64,000 bases of DNA. Source: Bacteroides sp. Marseille-P3684 (GTDB lineage: Bacteria; Bacteroidota; Bacteroidia; Bacteroidales; Bacteroidaceae). Below, piece by piece: positions 33,167 to 42,544 of this stretch. Both the position numbers and the translations under genes were made by a program. Positions within the stretch are counted from its first letter, which is position 1, and the number at the start of each line of letters is the position of its first letter. The stretch is taken from contig NZ_LT985808.1 in assembly GCF_900291465.1 (NCBI RefSeq), forward strand, positions 2,056,575 to 2,120,574. Reading direction: 5' to 3'. Below the pieces are notes generated by a model, which was not told the DNA's origin, did no database searches, and saw only the letters and a program-made list of their open reading frames with translations.

Positions 33167-34867
33167 TTATTCGTTATGGTAGAGATAGCCTTTGAAGTTG
33201 CAATTGCCCTTTTCCGGCTTTCCGTCTGTCAGATAGAGCTGGAAGGTTGTCAGGACAAAGACGTTGCCTCGCTGCGTCCTGAAAGAGACCGGCATGGCGC
33301 TTTCGTTACGGTTGACACGACTCAGTGTCTCCAGCGGAATGTTGACAATGTCGTCAGGATGATGCAATGTGACCGTCAGCACTCCGGTCGTACCTTGCTC
33401 CTCTGCAAGTTTGCCTTCCGTCGGGGTGCAGAGACGATAGCCGGATGGTACATTGTGTGTGTCGCTTTTCGAGTAGTAGCTCATCAAATCCCGTCTGTCG
33501 GAGGCGGACAGGTCCATACCTTCTATCTGAATCATTTTCGGATAGACCTTGTGCTGGACCAGGTCATCCACGCTGCTCTGTCCGAACCAGTCAATGAGGT
33601 ATTTTAGCTTTGCGTTGACCAGCTCCTGTTCGGAGGAAGGTAAGGTCTGTACCCATTCATCATATTCTTCTTGGTTGAGGGGTAGCTTGTTTGCTCCACT
33701 GTGTTGCATGGCGTCCCGGATGTCCTTATGTAGGGTATGCCGGGTGATGCCTGCATAGTTGACCGGCAATACGGACGTCAGCAAAAAGATGACGGAGAAG
33801 GATATGGGAATCCAGCTGATGCGTCGGGCGCGAGTCACTATCAACCCGATGCAGACGAGATAGAACCAGACATTGAGGGTGACGAGATAGAGGCGGTTGA
33901 GCGTGATGCCATAATCGTTGAAACGGCGGATGATGCCGATAGTCATCAACAGCAACAGAGGCAGTACCAGTGCCGGCAGCAGGAGGGCAATCAAATGGTC
34001 CTTCCGCCGGTTCTCTTTCAGCCGCATCGGGTAAAGGCTGAATTCGATGGCGATGCAGCCAGCCATCAGTGTCACTACAAGCCATGAGACCCATCCGTCA
34101 GGCAGTTCCCAGCGGAAGAGAATCGTACAGGCATAGACATATAGGACGAGCAGGTAGGCACCGGCCAGCGGAAGAAACAAATAATAGATTGTGCCTTTTA
34201 GAAATGCAGTCGGGTAGGGCGTACGATCGTGTTTTTGTTCCCCTCGTGGAAGCTGTCCTAAAAAGAGGAGTATCGGCAGTAGTTCCAGACCGACAATCAA
34301 GATGTATAGATAACTCTTCCGGCTGACCTCCACTCCGAAAAGTTGCTGCAGGGAGAGGGTGAGCAGGCAGAGTCCTGCACTCATGAGGATACCCACGACC
34401 AAAGACACGGCAAGTGTGCCGATGGCGTTCTGTGCAAAATTCCAGGAGAGAATATCGTCCTTCTCCCGGAAGAACGGCAGGAAGAAAACGGATATTCCGA
34501 TGGCCAACACACCGGCAGCATGGGCGATGCCGATGTCAATGGAGTTTGCCTCATGCGCCTTGTAATAGAGGAAGAAAGCATCCGCCACCAATAAGAGCTG
34601 CATCGCAACAAACACTCCATAACGGACCGCCGTGCGACGGACCTCCTCTCCCCATAGATGAAGGCTGAGTGAAAGGAGAGTCCCTACGGACAGATAATAG
34701 CCCATGATGAAAACCAGCCGGTCAGCTGTCATCCAGGCTTCTGTGGCTACGAGATGGCACAGGTATGCCGTCAGTGCCAAGGCAAAGCATACCGTAATCG
34801 GGAAACGCGTGACACAGTTGCGAAAAGCATCTCCCAGGTTGTGCGAAAGGAATGTAAACAGTCTCAT
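33167..34867 (-). CDS. DUF4153 membrane protein
   Basis: This 566-residue protein has about ten or more hydrophobic segments in residues ~25-385 (for example LLLVADAFFLYY, IGTLAVSLVVGILMSAGLCLL, LLPALVLPLLLLMTIGI), then a soluble C-terminal ~180 residues. It fits the DUF4153 family of inner-membrane proteins with no known function. The Met at 34867 is the ATG; a TTG four codons upstream is less likely. It sits between prfA and pyrF in the same orientation, so it is probably co-transcribed with housekeeping genes. Confidence 0.85.
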   Translation of the reverse strand: MRLFTFLSHNLGDAFRNCVTRFPITVCFALALTAYLCHLVATEAWMTADRLVFIMGYYLSVGTLLSLSLHLWGEEVRRTAVRYGVFVAMQLLLVADAFFLYYKAHEANSIDIGIAHAAGVLAIGISVFFLPFFREKDDILSWNFAQNAIGTLAVSLVVGILMSAGLCLLTLSLQQLFGVEVSRKSYLYILIVGLELLPILLFLGQLPRGEQKHDRTPYPTAFLKGTIYYLFLPLAGAYLLVLYVYACTILFRWELPDGWVSWLVVTLMAGCIAIEFSLYPMRLKENRRKDHLIALLLPALVLPLLLLMTIGIIRRFNDYGITLNRLYLVTLNVWFYLVCIGLIVTRARRISWIPISFSVIFLLTSVLPVNYAGITRHTLHKDIRDAMQHSGANKLPLNQEEYDEWVQTLPSSEQELVNAKLKYLIDWFGQSSVDDLVQHKVYPKMIQIEGMDLSASDRRDLMSYYSKSDTHNVPSGYRLCTPTEGKLAEEQGTTGVLTVTLHHPDDIVNIPLETLSRVNRNESAMPVSFRTQRGNVFVLTTFQLYLTDGKPEKGNCNFKGYLYHNE

Positions 34868-34898
34868 GGTGAGGGGCAAGGGTAGATTAAAGATTGGG

Positions 34899-36011
34899 TT
34901 AGAGCTCGCTCTCTTTCAGGCGTTCCGCATTTTCTGCCACAATCAGGTGGTCGATGCAGTCTTGTATGTCGCCATCCATGAATGCAGCGAGGTTGTAGAT
35001 GGTATAGTTGATGCGATGGTCGGTAATACGCCCTTGCGGATAGTTGTAGGTACGTATCTTGGCAGAGCGGTCGCCCGTCGATACCATGGTCTTGCGTTTG
35101 GACGCGATGTCATCAATGTACTTTTGGTGTTCGCGGTCGTAGATGAATGTGCGCAGACGAGCCAGTGCCCGCTCCTTATTTTTAGGTTGGTCACGTGTTT
35201 CCGTACATTCAATCAGGATTTCTTCCACCACACCCGTATTGGGATTCTTCCAGTTATAGCGGAGGCGTACGCCCGACTCCACCTTGTTCACATTCTGTCC
35301 GCCGGCACCGCCACTGCGGAAAGTATCCCATTTGATTTCCCCTTCGTTGATTTCCACGTCAAAAGGTTCGGCCTCGGGCAGCACTGCCACGGAAGCAGCC
35401 GATGTATGTACGCGTCCCTGTGTTTCTGTAGCCGGTACCCGTTGTACGCGGTGAACTCCCGACTCATACTTCAGTGTGCCATAGACCTTCTCTCCCGAGA
35501 TGGAACAGATAATCTCCTTGTAGCCACCGGCAGAACCCTCCGTGAAACTGGATATCTCCATCTTCCATCCTTTTCGTTCACAATACTTGGCATACATGCG
35601 GAAGAGGTCTCCGGCAAAGATTGCTGCTTCGTCGCCTCCCGTGCCACCACGTATTTCCAGGATGGCATTGCGGTCGTCTTGCGGGTCGGCAGGAATCAGC
35701 AGAAGTTTGATTTCCTCTTCCAATTGGGGTATGCGGGTTTCGCATGCGGACGCTTCCTCACGCGCCATCTCCTTCATCTCCGGGTCATCCTCAGTGAGCA
35801 GGAGCTGCTTGGCTTCGTCCAGGGTGTTCAAACATTGCACATAGTCTTTACGCACTTTCATCAGGTCGCCCAGTTCCTTGTATTCCTTTGTAAGCTTCAC
35901 ATAGCGTTTCTGATCCGCGATTACAGACGGGTCTGTGATCAAGGTAGAGACCTCCTCAAAGCGGGATACTAAACCATCTAACTTTTCCAGTAAAGTGTTG
36001 TTATCAGTCAT
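34899..36011 (-). CDS. prfA: Peptide chain release factor 1
   Basis: The 370-residue protein reads UAA and UAG stop codons and releases the finished peptide. The GGQ motif is at 237-239 (SGGAGGQNVNKVES) and the codon-reading PxT region is RVPATETQGRVHTSAA (191-206). Domain 1 coiled coil occupies the N-terminal ~100 residues. Start and length are normal. It is 109 bp downstream of purM. Confidence 0.96.
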   Translation of the reverse strand: MTDNNTLLEKLDGLVSRFEEVSTLITDPSVIADQKRYVKLTKEYKELGDLMKVRKDYVQCLNTLDEAKQLLLTEDDPEMKEMAREEASACETRIPQLEEEIKLLLIPADPQDDRNAILEIRGGTGGDEAAIFAGDLFRMYAKYCERKGWKMEISSFTEGSAGGYKEIICSISGEKVYGTLKYESGVHRVQRVPATETQGRVHTSAASVAVLPEAEPFDVEINEGEIKWDTFRSGGAGGQNVNKVESGVRLRYNWKNPNTGVVEEILIECTETRDQPKNKERALARLRTFIYDREHQKYIDDIASKRKTMVSTGDRSAKIRTYNYPQGRITDHRINYTIYNLAAFMDGDIQDCIDHLIVAENAERLKESEL

Positions 36012-36120
36012 AGGCAGGTTGGTGGATTTATGAGTTTACAAGTCGTTAAGTTGATGAGGATTTGTTTTGCCTGTTCCCGGGCCATATCCCCATCAACTTG
36101 TTTTCCGGAAAGTCCGTTGG

Positions 36121-37290
36121 TTAGTATCTGAACTCTCCGAATTCGCTCTTAATGACCAATTCGGTTTGACCGTTTCCTTCTTCGATGCGTCCGATGACTT
36201 GTGCATCAATGTTGAAGCTCTTGCTGATGGCAATGACTTCTTCAGCGTGTTCCGGAGCAAGATAAACCTCCAGACGATGTCCCATGTTGAAGACCTTATA
36301 CATTTCAGCCCAGTCTGTACCGCTTTGCTCCTGGATGGTCTTGAACAAAGGAGGTACCGGGAAGAGGTTATCTTTCACGACGCGTACATTTTCCACGAAG
36401 TGCAGCACCTTGGTTTGTGCTCCACCTGAGCAGTGTACCATGCCATGAATCTCCGGACGCAGTGCATCCAACAGCTTCTTTACGACCGGTGCATACGTGC
36501 GGGTGGGAGAAAGTACCAGCTTTCCGGCATCGAGCGGACTTCCCTCTACCGGGTCTGTGAGGCGCAGCTTCCCTGAATAGACGAGGTCTTCAGGCACAGC
36601 CTTGTCATAGCTTTCCGGATATTTCTCTGCCAGGTATTTGGCAAAGACATCGTGCCGTGCCGACGTCAATCCGTTACTGCCCATGCCACCGTTGTATTCT
36701 TTCTCATAGGTGGCTTGTCCGTAGGAAGCCAGGCCTACAATGACATCACCCGGACGGATGTTCGCATTATTGATGACATCGCTCCGTTTCATACGGCAGG
36801 TAACCGTACTGTCAACAATGATGGTGCGCACCAGGTCCCCGACGTCAGCCGTTTCACCTCCGGTGGCGTATACACCGACACCCATTTCACGCAATTCGGC
36901 GAGCAGCTCATCCGTGCCATTGATAATGGCTGAGATAACTTCTCCCGGAACCAATAGCTTGTTGCGTCCGATGGTAGATGATACCAGGATGTTGTCGACT
37001 GCACCCACACAGAGTAAATCGTCGATGTTCATGATCAAGGCATCCTGTGCAATGCCTTTCCACACACTCAGGTCGCCGGTCTCTTTCCAATAGAGGTAGG
37101 CCAAGGATGATTTGGTCCCGGCACCGTCAGCATGCATGATGTTGCAATATTCAGGGTCTCCGCCCAAGATATCTGGTATAATTTTACAGAAAGCTTTCGG
37201 ATAAATACCTTTGTCAATGTTCTTAATGGCGTTGTGCACGTCTTCTTTGGACGCAGATACGCCTCTCATCATATAACGTTGGTTACTCAT
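36121..37290 (-). CDS. purM: Phosphoribosylformylglycinamidine cyclo-ligase (AIR synthetase)
   Basis: The 389-residue ATP-grasp-unrelated PurM/ThiL-fold enzyme closes the imidazole ring in purine synthesis. The signatures HADGAGTKSSLAYLYW and MNIDDLLCVGAVD hold the phosphate- and Mg-binding residues, and ATGGETADVGDLV and GSNGLTSARHDVF follow in order. It is slightly longer than E. coli PurM, as in other Bacteroidetes. It is 29 bp downstream of lemA and is the first housekeeping gene of this run. Confidence 0.93.
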   Translation of the reverse strand: MSNQRYMMRGVSASKEDVHNAIKNIDKGIYPKAFCKIIPDILGGDPEYCNIMHADGAGTKSSLAYLYWKETGDLSVWKGIAQDALIMNIDDLLCVGAVDNILVSSTIGRNKLLVPGEVISAIINGTDELLAELREMGVGVYATGGETADVGDLVRTIIVDSTVTCRMKRSDVINNANIRPGDVIVGLASYGQATYEKEYNGGMGSNGLTSARHDVFAKYLAEKYPESYDKAVPEDLVYSGKLRLTDPVEGSPLDAGKLVLSPTRTYAPVVKKLLDALRPEIHGMVHCSGGAQTKVLHFVENVRVVKDNLFPVPPLFKTIQEQSGTDWAEMYKVFNMGHRLEVYLAPEHAEEVIAISKSFNIDAQVIGRIEEGNGQTELVIKSEFGEFRY

Positions 37291-37319
37291 ATCGGATATT
37301 GTTAGTTAAGTTGTTTCAT

Positions 37320-37898
37320 TTAAAATTTTACTTCCGGTGCTTTTTGACTACCGGCTTCTGCTTCAAAATAAGGTTTCTTGTCAAAACCGAACATTCCGGC
37401 AAACAGGTTGTTCGGGAACTTACGGATATAGGTGTTGTAATCCTGAGTTACCTGGTTGAAGTTACGGCGCTCTACGCTGATGCGATTTTCTGTACCTTCC
37501 AGCTGAGCCTGTAGTTCTTGAAAATTCTCATTGGCTTTCAATTCCGGATAATTCTCGGTAACAGCAAGCAGACGGCTGAGTGCACTGCCAACTTCCCCTT
37601 GGGCTGCTTGATAGGCTTTCAGCTTTTCCGGTGTCAGTTCGTCGGCATTCAGGGTAATCTGAGTAGCCTTGGAGCGTGCATTGACGACAGATTCCAAGGT
37701 TTCCTGTTCGTGGGAGGCATAGCCTTTTACTGTATTCACCAGGTTAGGGATCAAATCTGCACGACGTTGATACTGGTTCTCCACATTGCTCCATGCGGTA
37801 TTCACGGCTTCTTCTTTTTCAACCATGCTGTTGTACCCACAGCTGCTCAGTGTCAGTGCACAGATAAGAATCAATGCTAGTCTCATGATACGTTTCAT
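37320..37898 (-). CDS. lemA: LemA family lipoprotein
   Basis: The 192-residue protein has a lipobox-type signal (LILICALTLSSC, Cys20) and then the LemA core: EEAVNTAWSNVENQYQRRADLIPNLV and NNLFAGMFGFDKKPYFEAE. LemA proteins are small membrane-anchored helical proteins whose function is unsettled. It lies 45 bp downstream of the TPM protein gene, a pairing seen in many bacteria, and 29 bp upstream of purM. Confidence 0.92.
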   Translation of the reverse strand: MKRIMRLALILICALTLSSCGYNSMVEKEEAVNTAWSNVENQYQRRADLIPNLVNTVKGYASHEQETLESVVNARSKATQITLNADELTPEKLKAYQAAQGEVGSALSRLLAVTENYPELKANENFQELQAQLEGTENRISVERRNFNQVTQDYNTYIRKFPNNLFAGMFGFDKKPYFEAEAGSQKAPEVKF

Positions 37899-37943
37899 AG
37901 ATTTCTTTATTTTAGATGTATGGATTGTTGCTGTTTATTGTTT

Positions 37944-38867
37944 CTAGAATTTGGAGCCGGCTCCTCCTCCGCCAAAGTTTCCTCCACCAAAGCTGCCACC
38001 GCTGAAGCCGCCACCTCCGCGACCTCCGAACAGACCCCCACCAAAGATGATGGGACCTCCTCCGCGTCCACCTCCGAAACCGTCGTGACGGTCGTCTCGT
38101 GATTCTTCTTCACGTACGACCGTATAACCGCAGTTTGAACAGGTATAGACCACTTCTTCCCGGCGTATGCCATGGACATTGGAAATGAGACGTGAGTCAC
38201 TCCGATACAAGGTATGCTTTTTGCAATGTGGACATTGGCTTTTGCGCCGCATGCGGCGATAAGCGAAGAAACAGAAAAGCAGTATGACCAGGGCTGCAAA
38301 AAGGAGAGGGTAGAGGTCTGCCATCGAATCTGTTTCTGCCCGTTGCTCAGTTCCGTCCTGATAATCCTTCAGATAGGAATCAATCGCCCGGATGCCGGCC
38401 AGCATACCGTTGTCCCAGTCGCCTTGACTGAAAGGAGTATTCATAAAGCGATTCTGGATGCGTTTACAGATGGCATCCGGTAGAATCCCTTCCAAGCCGT
38501 AGCCGGTGACAAACTGGATGCAGCGTTCTTCTGTCACCAGAAGGATGACTAACCCATTATCTGTCTGTTTTTTTCCTACGCCATTCTGTTTGCCGAGTTG
38601 CAGGGCGAACTCAAAACAGTCTCCTCCTTCAATTTCCTTGACAGCAACAACCAGTGTTTCAATGCCGGTGCGTTGCTCCAAGGCGTACAGGATGTTGTCA
38701 ATGGAACTAACGGTGGAAGCGGACAAAATCTGGTCGGGATTGGATACATAGCGTGTACGGTCCTGCAAATGCACCATGGGTATTTCGCTCACCTGATAGG
38801 GGTGAGCCCATCCCTTTACGAGTCCAAGCAGACAACAGACGAAGCAGGTAATGATTGTTTTCTTCAT
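37944..38867 (-). CDS. TPM-domain protein with zinc-ribbon and glycine-rich tail
   Basis: The 307-residue protein has a signal peptide (MKKTIITCFVCCLLGLVKGWA), a TPM domain (about 35-170; DQILSASTVSSIDNILYALE, GLVILLVTEERCIQFVTGYGLEG), one membrane segment (LYPLLFAALVILLFCFFAYRR, about 195-215), and two CxxC pairs (CPHCKKH, CSNCGY) forming a probable zinc ribbon. The final ~45 residues are a GGG/F-rich low-complexity tail. TPM proteins paired with LemA are probable envelope proteins of unknown activity. A palindrome TACGAAA-tc-TTTCGTA (38881-38896) overlaps a -7 element just upstream and may be an operator. Confidence 0.85.
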   Translation of the reverse strand: MKKTIITCFVCCLLGLVKGWAHPYQVSEIPMVHLQDRTRYVSNPDQILSASTVSSIDNILYALEQRTGIETLVVAVKEIEGGDCFEFALQLGKQNGVGKKQTDNGLVILLVTEERCIQFVTGYGLEGILPDAICKRIQNRFMNTPFSQGDWDNGMLAGIRAIDSYLKDYQDGTEQRAETDSMADLYPLLFAALVILLFCFFAYRRMRRKSQCPHCKKHTLYRSDSRLISNVHGIRREEVVYTCSNCGYTVVREEESRDDRHDGFGGGRGGGPIIFGGGLFGGRGGGGFSGGSFGGGNFGGGGAGSKF

Positions 38868-38874
38868 ATAGCTG

Positions 38875-38896
38875 CAAAAGTACGAAATCTTTCGTA
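38875..38896 (-). promoter_or_regulatory. -7 element and overlapping palindrome upstream of the TPM gene
   Basis: TACTTTTG on the minus strand (38875-38882) matches TAnnTTTG. The 16-bp palindrome TACGAAA-tc-TTTCGTA (38881-38896) overlaps its upstream edge and could bind a regulator. No -33 TTTG is seen. Confidence 0.4.
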
Positions 38897-38951
38897 GGTT
38901 ATCAGTACTTACGTTTCTTTTGTTTTACAGAATATATAATGTATATAAGGA

Positions 38952-40883
38952 TTAGAGATTCTCACACTCTTCGAGCCACAATGCAGATGATGCGTCGCTG
39001 GGCATACGCCAATCGCCGCGTGGAGACAAGACGACGGAACCCACTTTAGGACCATCCGGCAGGCAGGAACGTTTGAATTGTTGGGAGAAAAAGCGTCGGC
39101 AGAAAGTCTTCAGCCATTTTTTGATCGTCTCATTGTCATAATGTGTACCGAAGGCTATTTGTGCCAGATAGTAGATTTTGGCGGGACGGAAGCCGAAGCG
39201 GAAAAACTGATAGAGGAAAAAGTCATGCAGTTCATAGGGACCCACCAGATCCTCGGTCTTCTGTTTGATGTTGCCATGTTCGTCGGCAGGAATCAGTTCG
39301 GGGCTGATAGGCGTATCGGCAATATCCAACAAGGTTGTGCGTGAGGTCGCATCAACATCATGCTCCGCTACCCATACAACCAGATGTCTGACCAGGGTCT
39401 TGGGAATGCTGGTATTGACAGCATACATGGACATGTGGTCTCCATTATAGGTTGCCCAGCCTAGAGCGAGTTCGGACAGGTCTCCGGTACCGATAACAAG
39501 TCCGTTCATCTGGTTTGCTACATCCATGAGGATCTGGGTGCGTTCACGAGCTTGCCCGTTTTCATAAGTCACATCGTGGTTGTTTATATCCTGCCCGATG
39601 TCCTGAAAGTGTTGGATGCATGCCTCTCTGATGCTGATTTCACGGATGGTCACTCCCAACGATTCCATCAGGTGGATGGCGTTGTTGTAGGTGCGGTCCG
39701 TAGTTCCGAAGCCGGGCATTGTGACTCCGATAATGCCTTTCCGGTCAAAGCCAAGCTTGTCGAATGTGCGGGTGGCAACCAACAGGGCCAATGTAGAGTC
39801 CAACCCTCCGGAGATTCCGATAACAGCTGTCCGGCAATGGGTGTGTAGCAACCGTTTGGCAAGACCGGATACTTGGATTGCAAAGATTTCTTCGCAGCGT
39901 TCGTCCAACTCTTTTCCCGAAGGCACAAACGGGTGCGGCTCTACGAAGCGGGTCAGAGAAACAGGACGGGGAGCAGGTCCGTCCAGGGTTATGTGACGGT
40001 ATGTCCGCAGGTGATTGGCGGCACGGCAAGCAGCAAATGTGGTGTTTATACGGCGTTCGTTCCGCAAACGCTCCACATCAATTTCGCTGACAACCAGTTG
40101 AGGCTCCAAGGAGAAACGCTGTGATGATGCCAGCAGGGAGCCATTTTCATAAATCAGTCCGTTGCCACAGAATACGACGTCGGTTGTCGATTCTCCAAAG
40201 CCACAGGAAGCAAACACGTAGCCGGCGAGACAACGTGCTGACTGTTGGCAGATGAGCGAACGCACATAGTTGTGTTTCCCTGTTCCTTCATTATCTGCCG
40301 ACATGTTGAAGATAATGTCAGCGCCTTCCAAGGCTAGCTGTGAGCTGGGTGGAATCGTTGCCCACATATCTTCACAAATTTCGATACCAAACCTGCACGA
40401 AGGTGTATCAAAAAGGAGATAGGGGCTGAACGGGATGCCTTCTTGTCCGCAGAGGGTGATGTTACTGTCGCAATGCAGTCCGGACGCAAACCAGCGCATC
40501 TCATAGAACTCTTTATAGTTCGGTAAATAAATCTTGGGGACCACTCCCTGGATTTTACCATGACGCAGGACGACGGCGCAATTGAATAAGGATGCATTTA
40601 CCTCCAATGGCAGTCCAACCATGCATATCACCTCTTTATCCCGACTGGCGTTTACGAGCTGTTGAAGTGCTTTGATACTTTCTTCCAACAGAAGCTGTTG
40701 TGCAAACAGGTCCGCACAGGTATAAGCGGTAATTGACAGCTCCGGAAAGATAACAATCTCGACCCCGGCTTTTTCAGCTTCGTCCAATTGCTGGATAATT
40801 TGTTGTGTATTATAATGGCAGTCAGCAACCTTGACACTAGGTATGGCTGCTGCTACTTTTACAAATCCATAATTCATATTCAT
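38952..40883 (-). CDS. nadE: Glutamine-dependent NAD+ synthetase
   Basis: The 643-residue protein makes NAD from nicotinic acid adenine dinucleotide. Residues ~1-290 are the nitrilase-type glutaminase domain with Cys in IEICEDMWA and Glu in IVIFPELSITAY, feeding ammonia to the synthetase domain. The synthetase ATP-binding motif is GISGGLDSTLALLV, and GTGDLSELALGWATYNGDHMSMYAVN is also diagnostic. A TTG seven codons upstream (40904) lies inside the probable promoter, so the ATG at 40883 is chosen. Confidence 0.95.
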   Translation of the reverse strand: MNMNYGFVKVAAAIPSVKVADCHYNTQQIIQQLDEAEKAGVEIVIFPELSITAYTCADLFAQQLLLEESIKALQQLVNASRDKEVICMVGLPLEVNASLFNCAVVLRHGKIQGVVPKIYLPNYKEFYEMRWFASGLHCDSNITLCGQEGIPFSPYLLFDTPSCRFGIEICEDMWATIPPSSQLALEGADIIFNMSADNEGTGKHNYVRSLICQQSARCLAGYVFASCGFGESTTDVVFCGNGLIYENGSLLASSQRFSLEPQLVVSEIDVERLRNERRINTTFAACRAANHLRTYRHITLDGPAPRPVSLTRFVEPHPFVPSGKELDERCEEIFAIQVSGLAKRLLHTHCRTAVIGISGGLDSTLALLVATRTFDKLGFDRKGIIGVTMPGFGTTDRTYNNAIHLMESLGVTIREISIREACIQHFQDIGQDINNHDVTYENGQARERTQILMDVANQMNGLVIGTGDLSELALGWATYNGDHMSMYAVNTSIPKTLVRHLVVWVAEHDVDATSRTTLLDIADTPISPELIPADEHGNIKQKTEDLVGPYELHDFFLYQFFRFGFRPAKIYYLAQIAFGTHYDNETIKKWLKTFCRRFFSQQFKRSCLPDGPKVGSVVLSPRGDWRMPSDASSALWLEECENL

Positions 40884-41212
40884 ACTTGATATTGGTTGGT
40901 GCAAAGATAAGAAGTTTCGTTTGAAGGGGAGTTAATCTACCTTTTCTAAAATCGCTCTTTCGAGCGAATTGGCAAAGGTGAGGCGGTTCGTCTCATCTTT
41001 TGTTCTGGAATCCGATCAGGAGCGCTCTGTTTATTTTGCTTGGTTCATCCCCTGTTTCGGTGATGCAAAAGAGTCCAAATAAGTTTACATGTACATCAAA
41101 AAATCAAAGAAGGTTAAAGATGATAAAAACAGGGGCGAACTATTTGCAGGCAATGCCGAATAGTTTTACATTTGCAGCGAAAACGAGAATGAAACAATTA
41201 CAAACTTGAAAG
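40884..41212. other. Divergent intergenic region between nadE and the Fur-family gene
   Basis: A 329-bp gap with no gene. TATCTTTG on the minus strand (about 40902-40909) is the probable nadE -7 element, giving a very short leader. The right part holds the promoter of the Fur-family gene. Confidence 0.5.
41143..41174 (+). promoter_or_regulatory. Promoter of the Fur/PerR-rubrerythrin operon
   Basis: TTTG (41143-41146), a 20-bp gap and TACATTTG (41167-41174) match the Bacteroidetes consensus. The ATG is 39 bp downstream. Confidence 0.75.
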
Positions 41213-41623
41213 ATGAAATCTAGTGTAGTCTATGACAATCTGATTAAGCACGAGGTGAAGCCTTCGGTACAGCGGATGGCAATCATGGATTATATGATGA
41301 CTCATTTCACACACCCGAGTGTGGATGAAATCTATAATGCATTAAGTCCGAAGTTTCCGACACTCTCACGCACAACGGTCTACAACACGTTGAAGCTTTT
41401 TGTAGAACATGGTGCCGTGCGAATGCTGACAATTGACGAACATAATGCGTGTTTCGATGGTGATATGAGCCTTCATGCTCATTTCCTTTGCAAAAAGTGT
41501 GGCAAGATTTATGATATGCCCTTACAAAATCACGAGGATGCCTTGCTGGGTGTCCAGGTTGATGGAAATGAGATAACGGAAGTTCATCAATACTTTAAAG
41601 GTATTTGCAAGGATTGTAGGTAA
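41213..41623 (+). CDS. Fur-family regulator, PerR-like
   Basis: The 136-residue protein has the Fur winged helix (VKPSVQRMAIMDYMMTHFTHPSVDEIYNALSPKFPTLSRTTVYNTLKLF) and two structural CxxC zinc pairs (CKKCG near 95, CKDC at the end). The gene directly downstream encodes rubrerythrin, a peroxide-reducing protein, so a PerR-like peroxide sensor is the best reading; the metal-binding HAHFLCKK region fits. Fur or Zur cannot be excluded by motif alone. It likely also regulates its own operon. Confidence 0.85.
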   Translation: MKSSVVYDNLIKHEVKPSVQRMAIMDYMMTHFTHPSVDEIYNALSPKFPTLSRTTVYNTLKLFVEHGAVRMLTIDEHNACFDGDMSLHAHFLCKKCGKIYDMPLQNHEDALLGVQVDGNEITEVHQYFKGICKDCR

Positions 41624-41672
41624 TTATTGAATTAAGATATTTTATTGACTAACTTATTAAAACAAATTGATT

Positions 41673-42218
41673 ATGAAAAAGTTTATTTGCACCGTATGTG
41701 GTTACATTTATGAAGGTGATGCAGCTCCTGCTCAGTGTCCGATGTGTAAGGCTCCGGCTTCAAAGTTCAAGGAAATGAATGATTCCGCTTTGGAATTTGT
41801 TTCCGAGCACACTGTAGGCGTAGCTAAAGGTTGCGACGAAGAGATGATTAAGGACTTGAACGCTCACTTCATGGGTGAATGCACAGAAGTTGGTATGTAT
41901 TTGGCTATGAGCCGTCAGGCTGATCGTGAAGGCTATCCTGAAATTGCTGAGGCTTTCAAGCGCTTTGCATGGGAAGAGGCTGAACACGCTTCTAAGTTCG
42001 CTGAATTGCTGGGTGACTGCGTATGGGACACCAAGACCAACTTGGAGAAACGTATGAACGCTGAAAGCGGTGCTTGCGCTGACAAGACCCGTATCGCTAA
42101 GCGTGCTAAGGAGTTGAACCTCGATGCTATCCATGATACTGTTCATGAAATGGCTCGTGACGAAGCTCGTCATGGTAGAGGTTTCGAAGGACTGTACAAC
42201 AGATACTTCAAGAAATAA
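41673..42218 (+). CDS. rbr: Reverse rubrerythrin
   Basis: The 181-residue protein has its rubredoxin-like Fe(Cys)4 domain first ([20 protein letters not shown], residues 6-25) and the diiron ferritin-like domain after, the reverse of classical rubrerythrin. Diiron ligands are visible in [21 protein letters not shown] and [12 protein letters not shown]. Such proteins reduce hydrogen peroxide using electrons from a reductase. The frame extends to a TTG at 41667, but MKKFICTVC at 41673 is the normal start. It is 49 bp downstream of the Fur/PerR-type gene. Confidence 0.92.
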   Translation: MKKFICTVCGYIYEGDAAPAQCPMCKAPASKFKEMNDSALEFVSEHTVGVAKGCDEEMIKDLNAHFMGECTEVGMYLAMSRQADREGYPEIAEAFKRFAWEEAEHASKFAELLGDCVWDTKTNLEKRMNAESGACADKTRIAKRAKELNLDAIHDTVHEMARDEARHGRGFEGLYNRYFKK

Positions 42219-42544
42219 TAATACTTTCCTTATTTGTAGAAAGGGAGGCTTCCGTTTGAGGGGTCTCCCTTTTTCTGTTGTATGCTCGGCATGAGTATTA
42301 ATTTTCTGCCAACAGGTAACATATAAAACTCTTAAATAGATGCTTCCAAAGTCATAGCCGGAACCTCCTGATTTTGCATTTCCATGATTTGTAAACCTTA
42401 ACAAATCATCGTTCTTGTGCCTCACATTATTTAACTGACACACATTAAAAGGCGGATTCTGTTTTTTGTAAGTTTGTCATAACAGTTCATGTTACAGAAC
42501 TATTTTACAATCATGGATAATCAATCACTAATATAATACTGATA
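42219..42544. other. Intergenic region after rubrerythrin
   Basis: This 326-bp gap contains the rubrerythrin terminator (42241-42275), a perfect 9-bp inverted repeat ATGATTTGT/ACAAATCAT (42384-42392, 42401-42409), and AT-rich sequence before the acetyltransferase. No gene is seen. Confidence 0.55.
42241..42275 (+). terminator. Terminator of rubrerythrin
   Basis: Stem AAAGGGAG (42241-42248) pairs with CTCCCTTT (42266-42273) and is followed by T residues. Confidence 0.75.
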
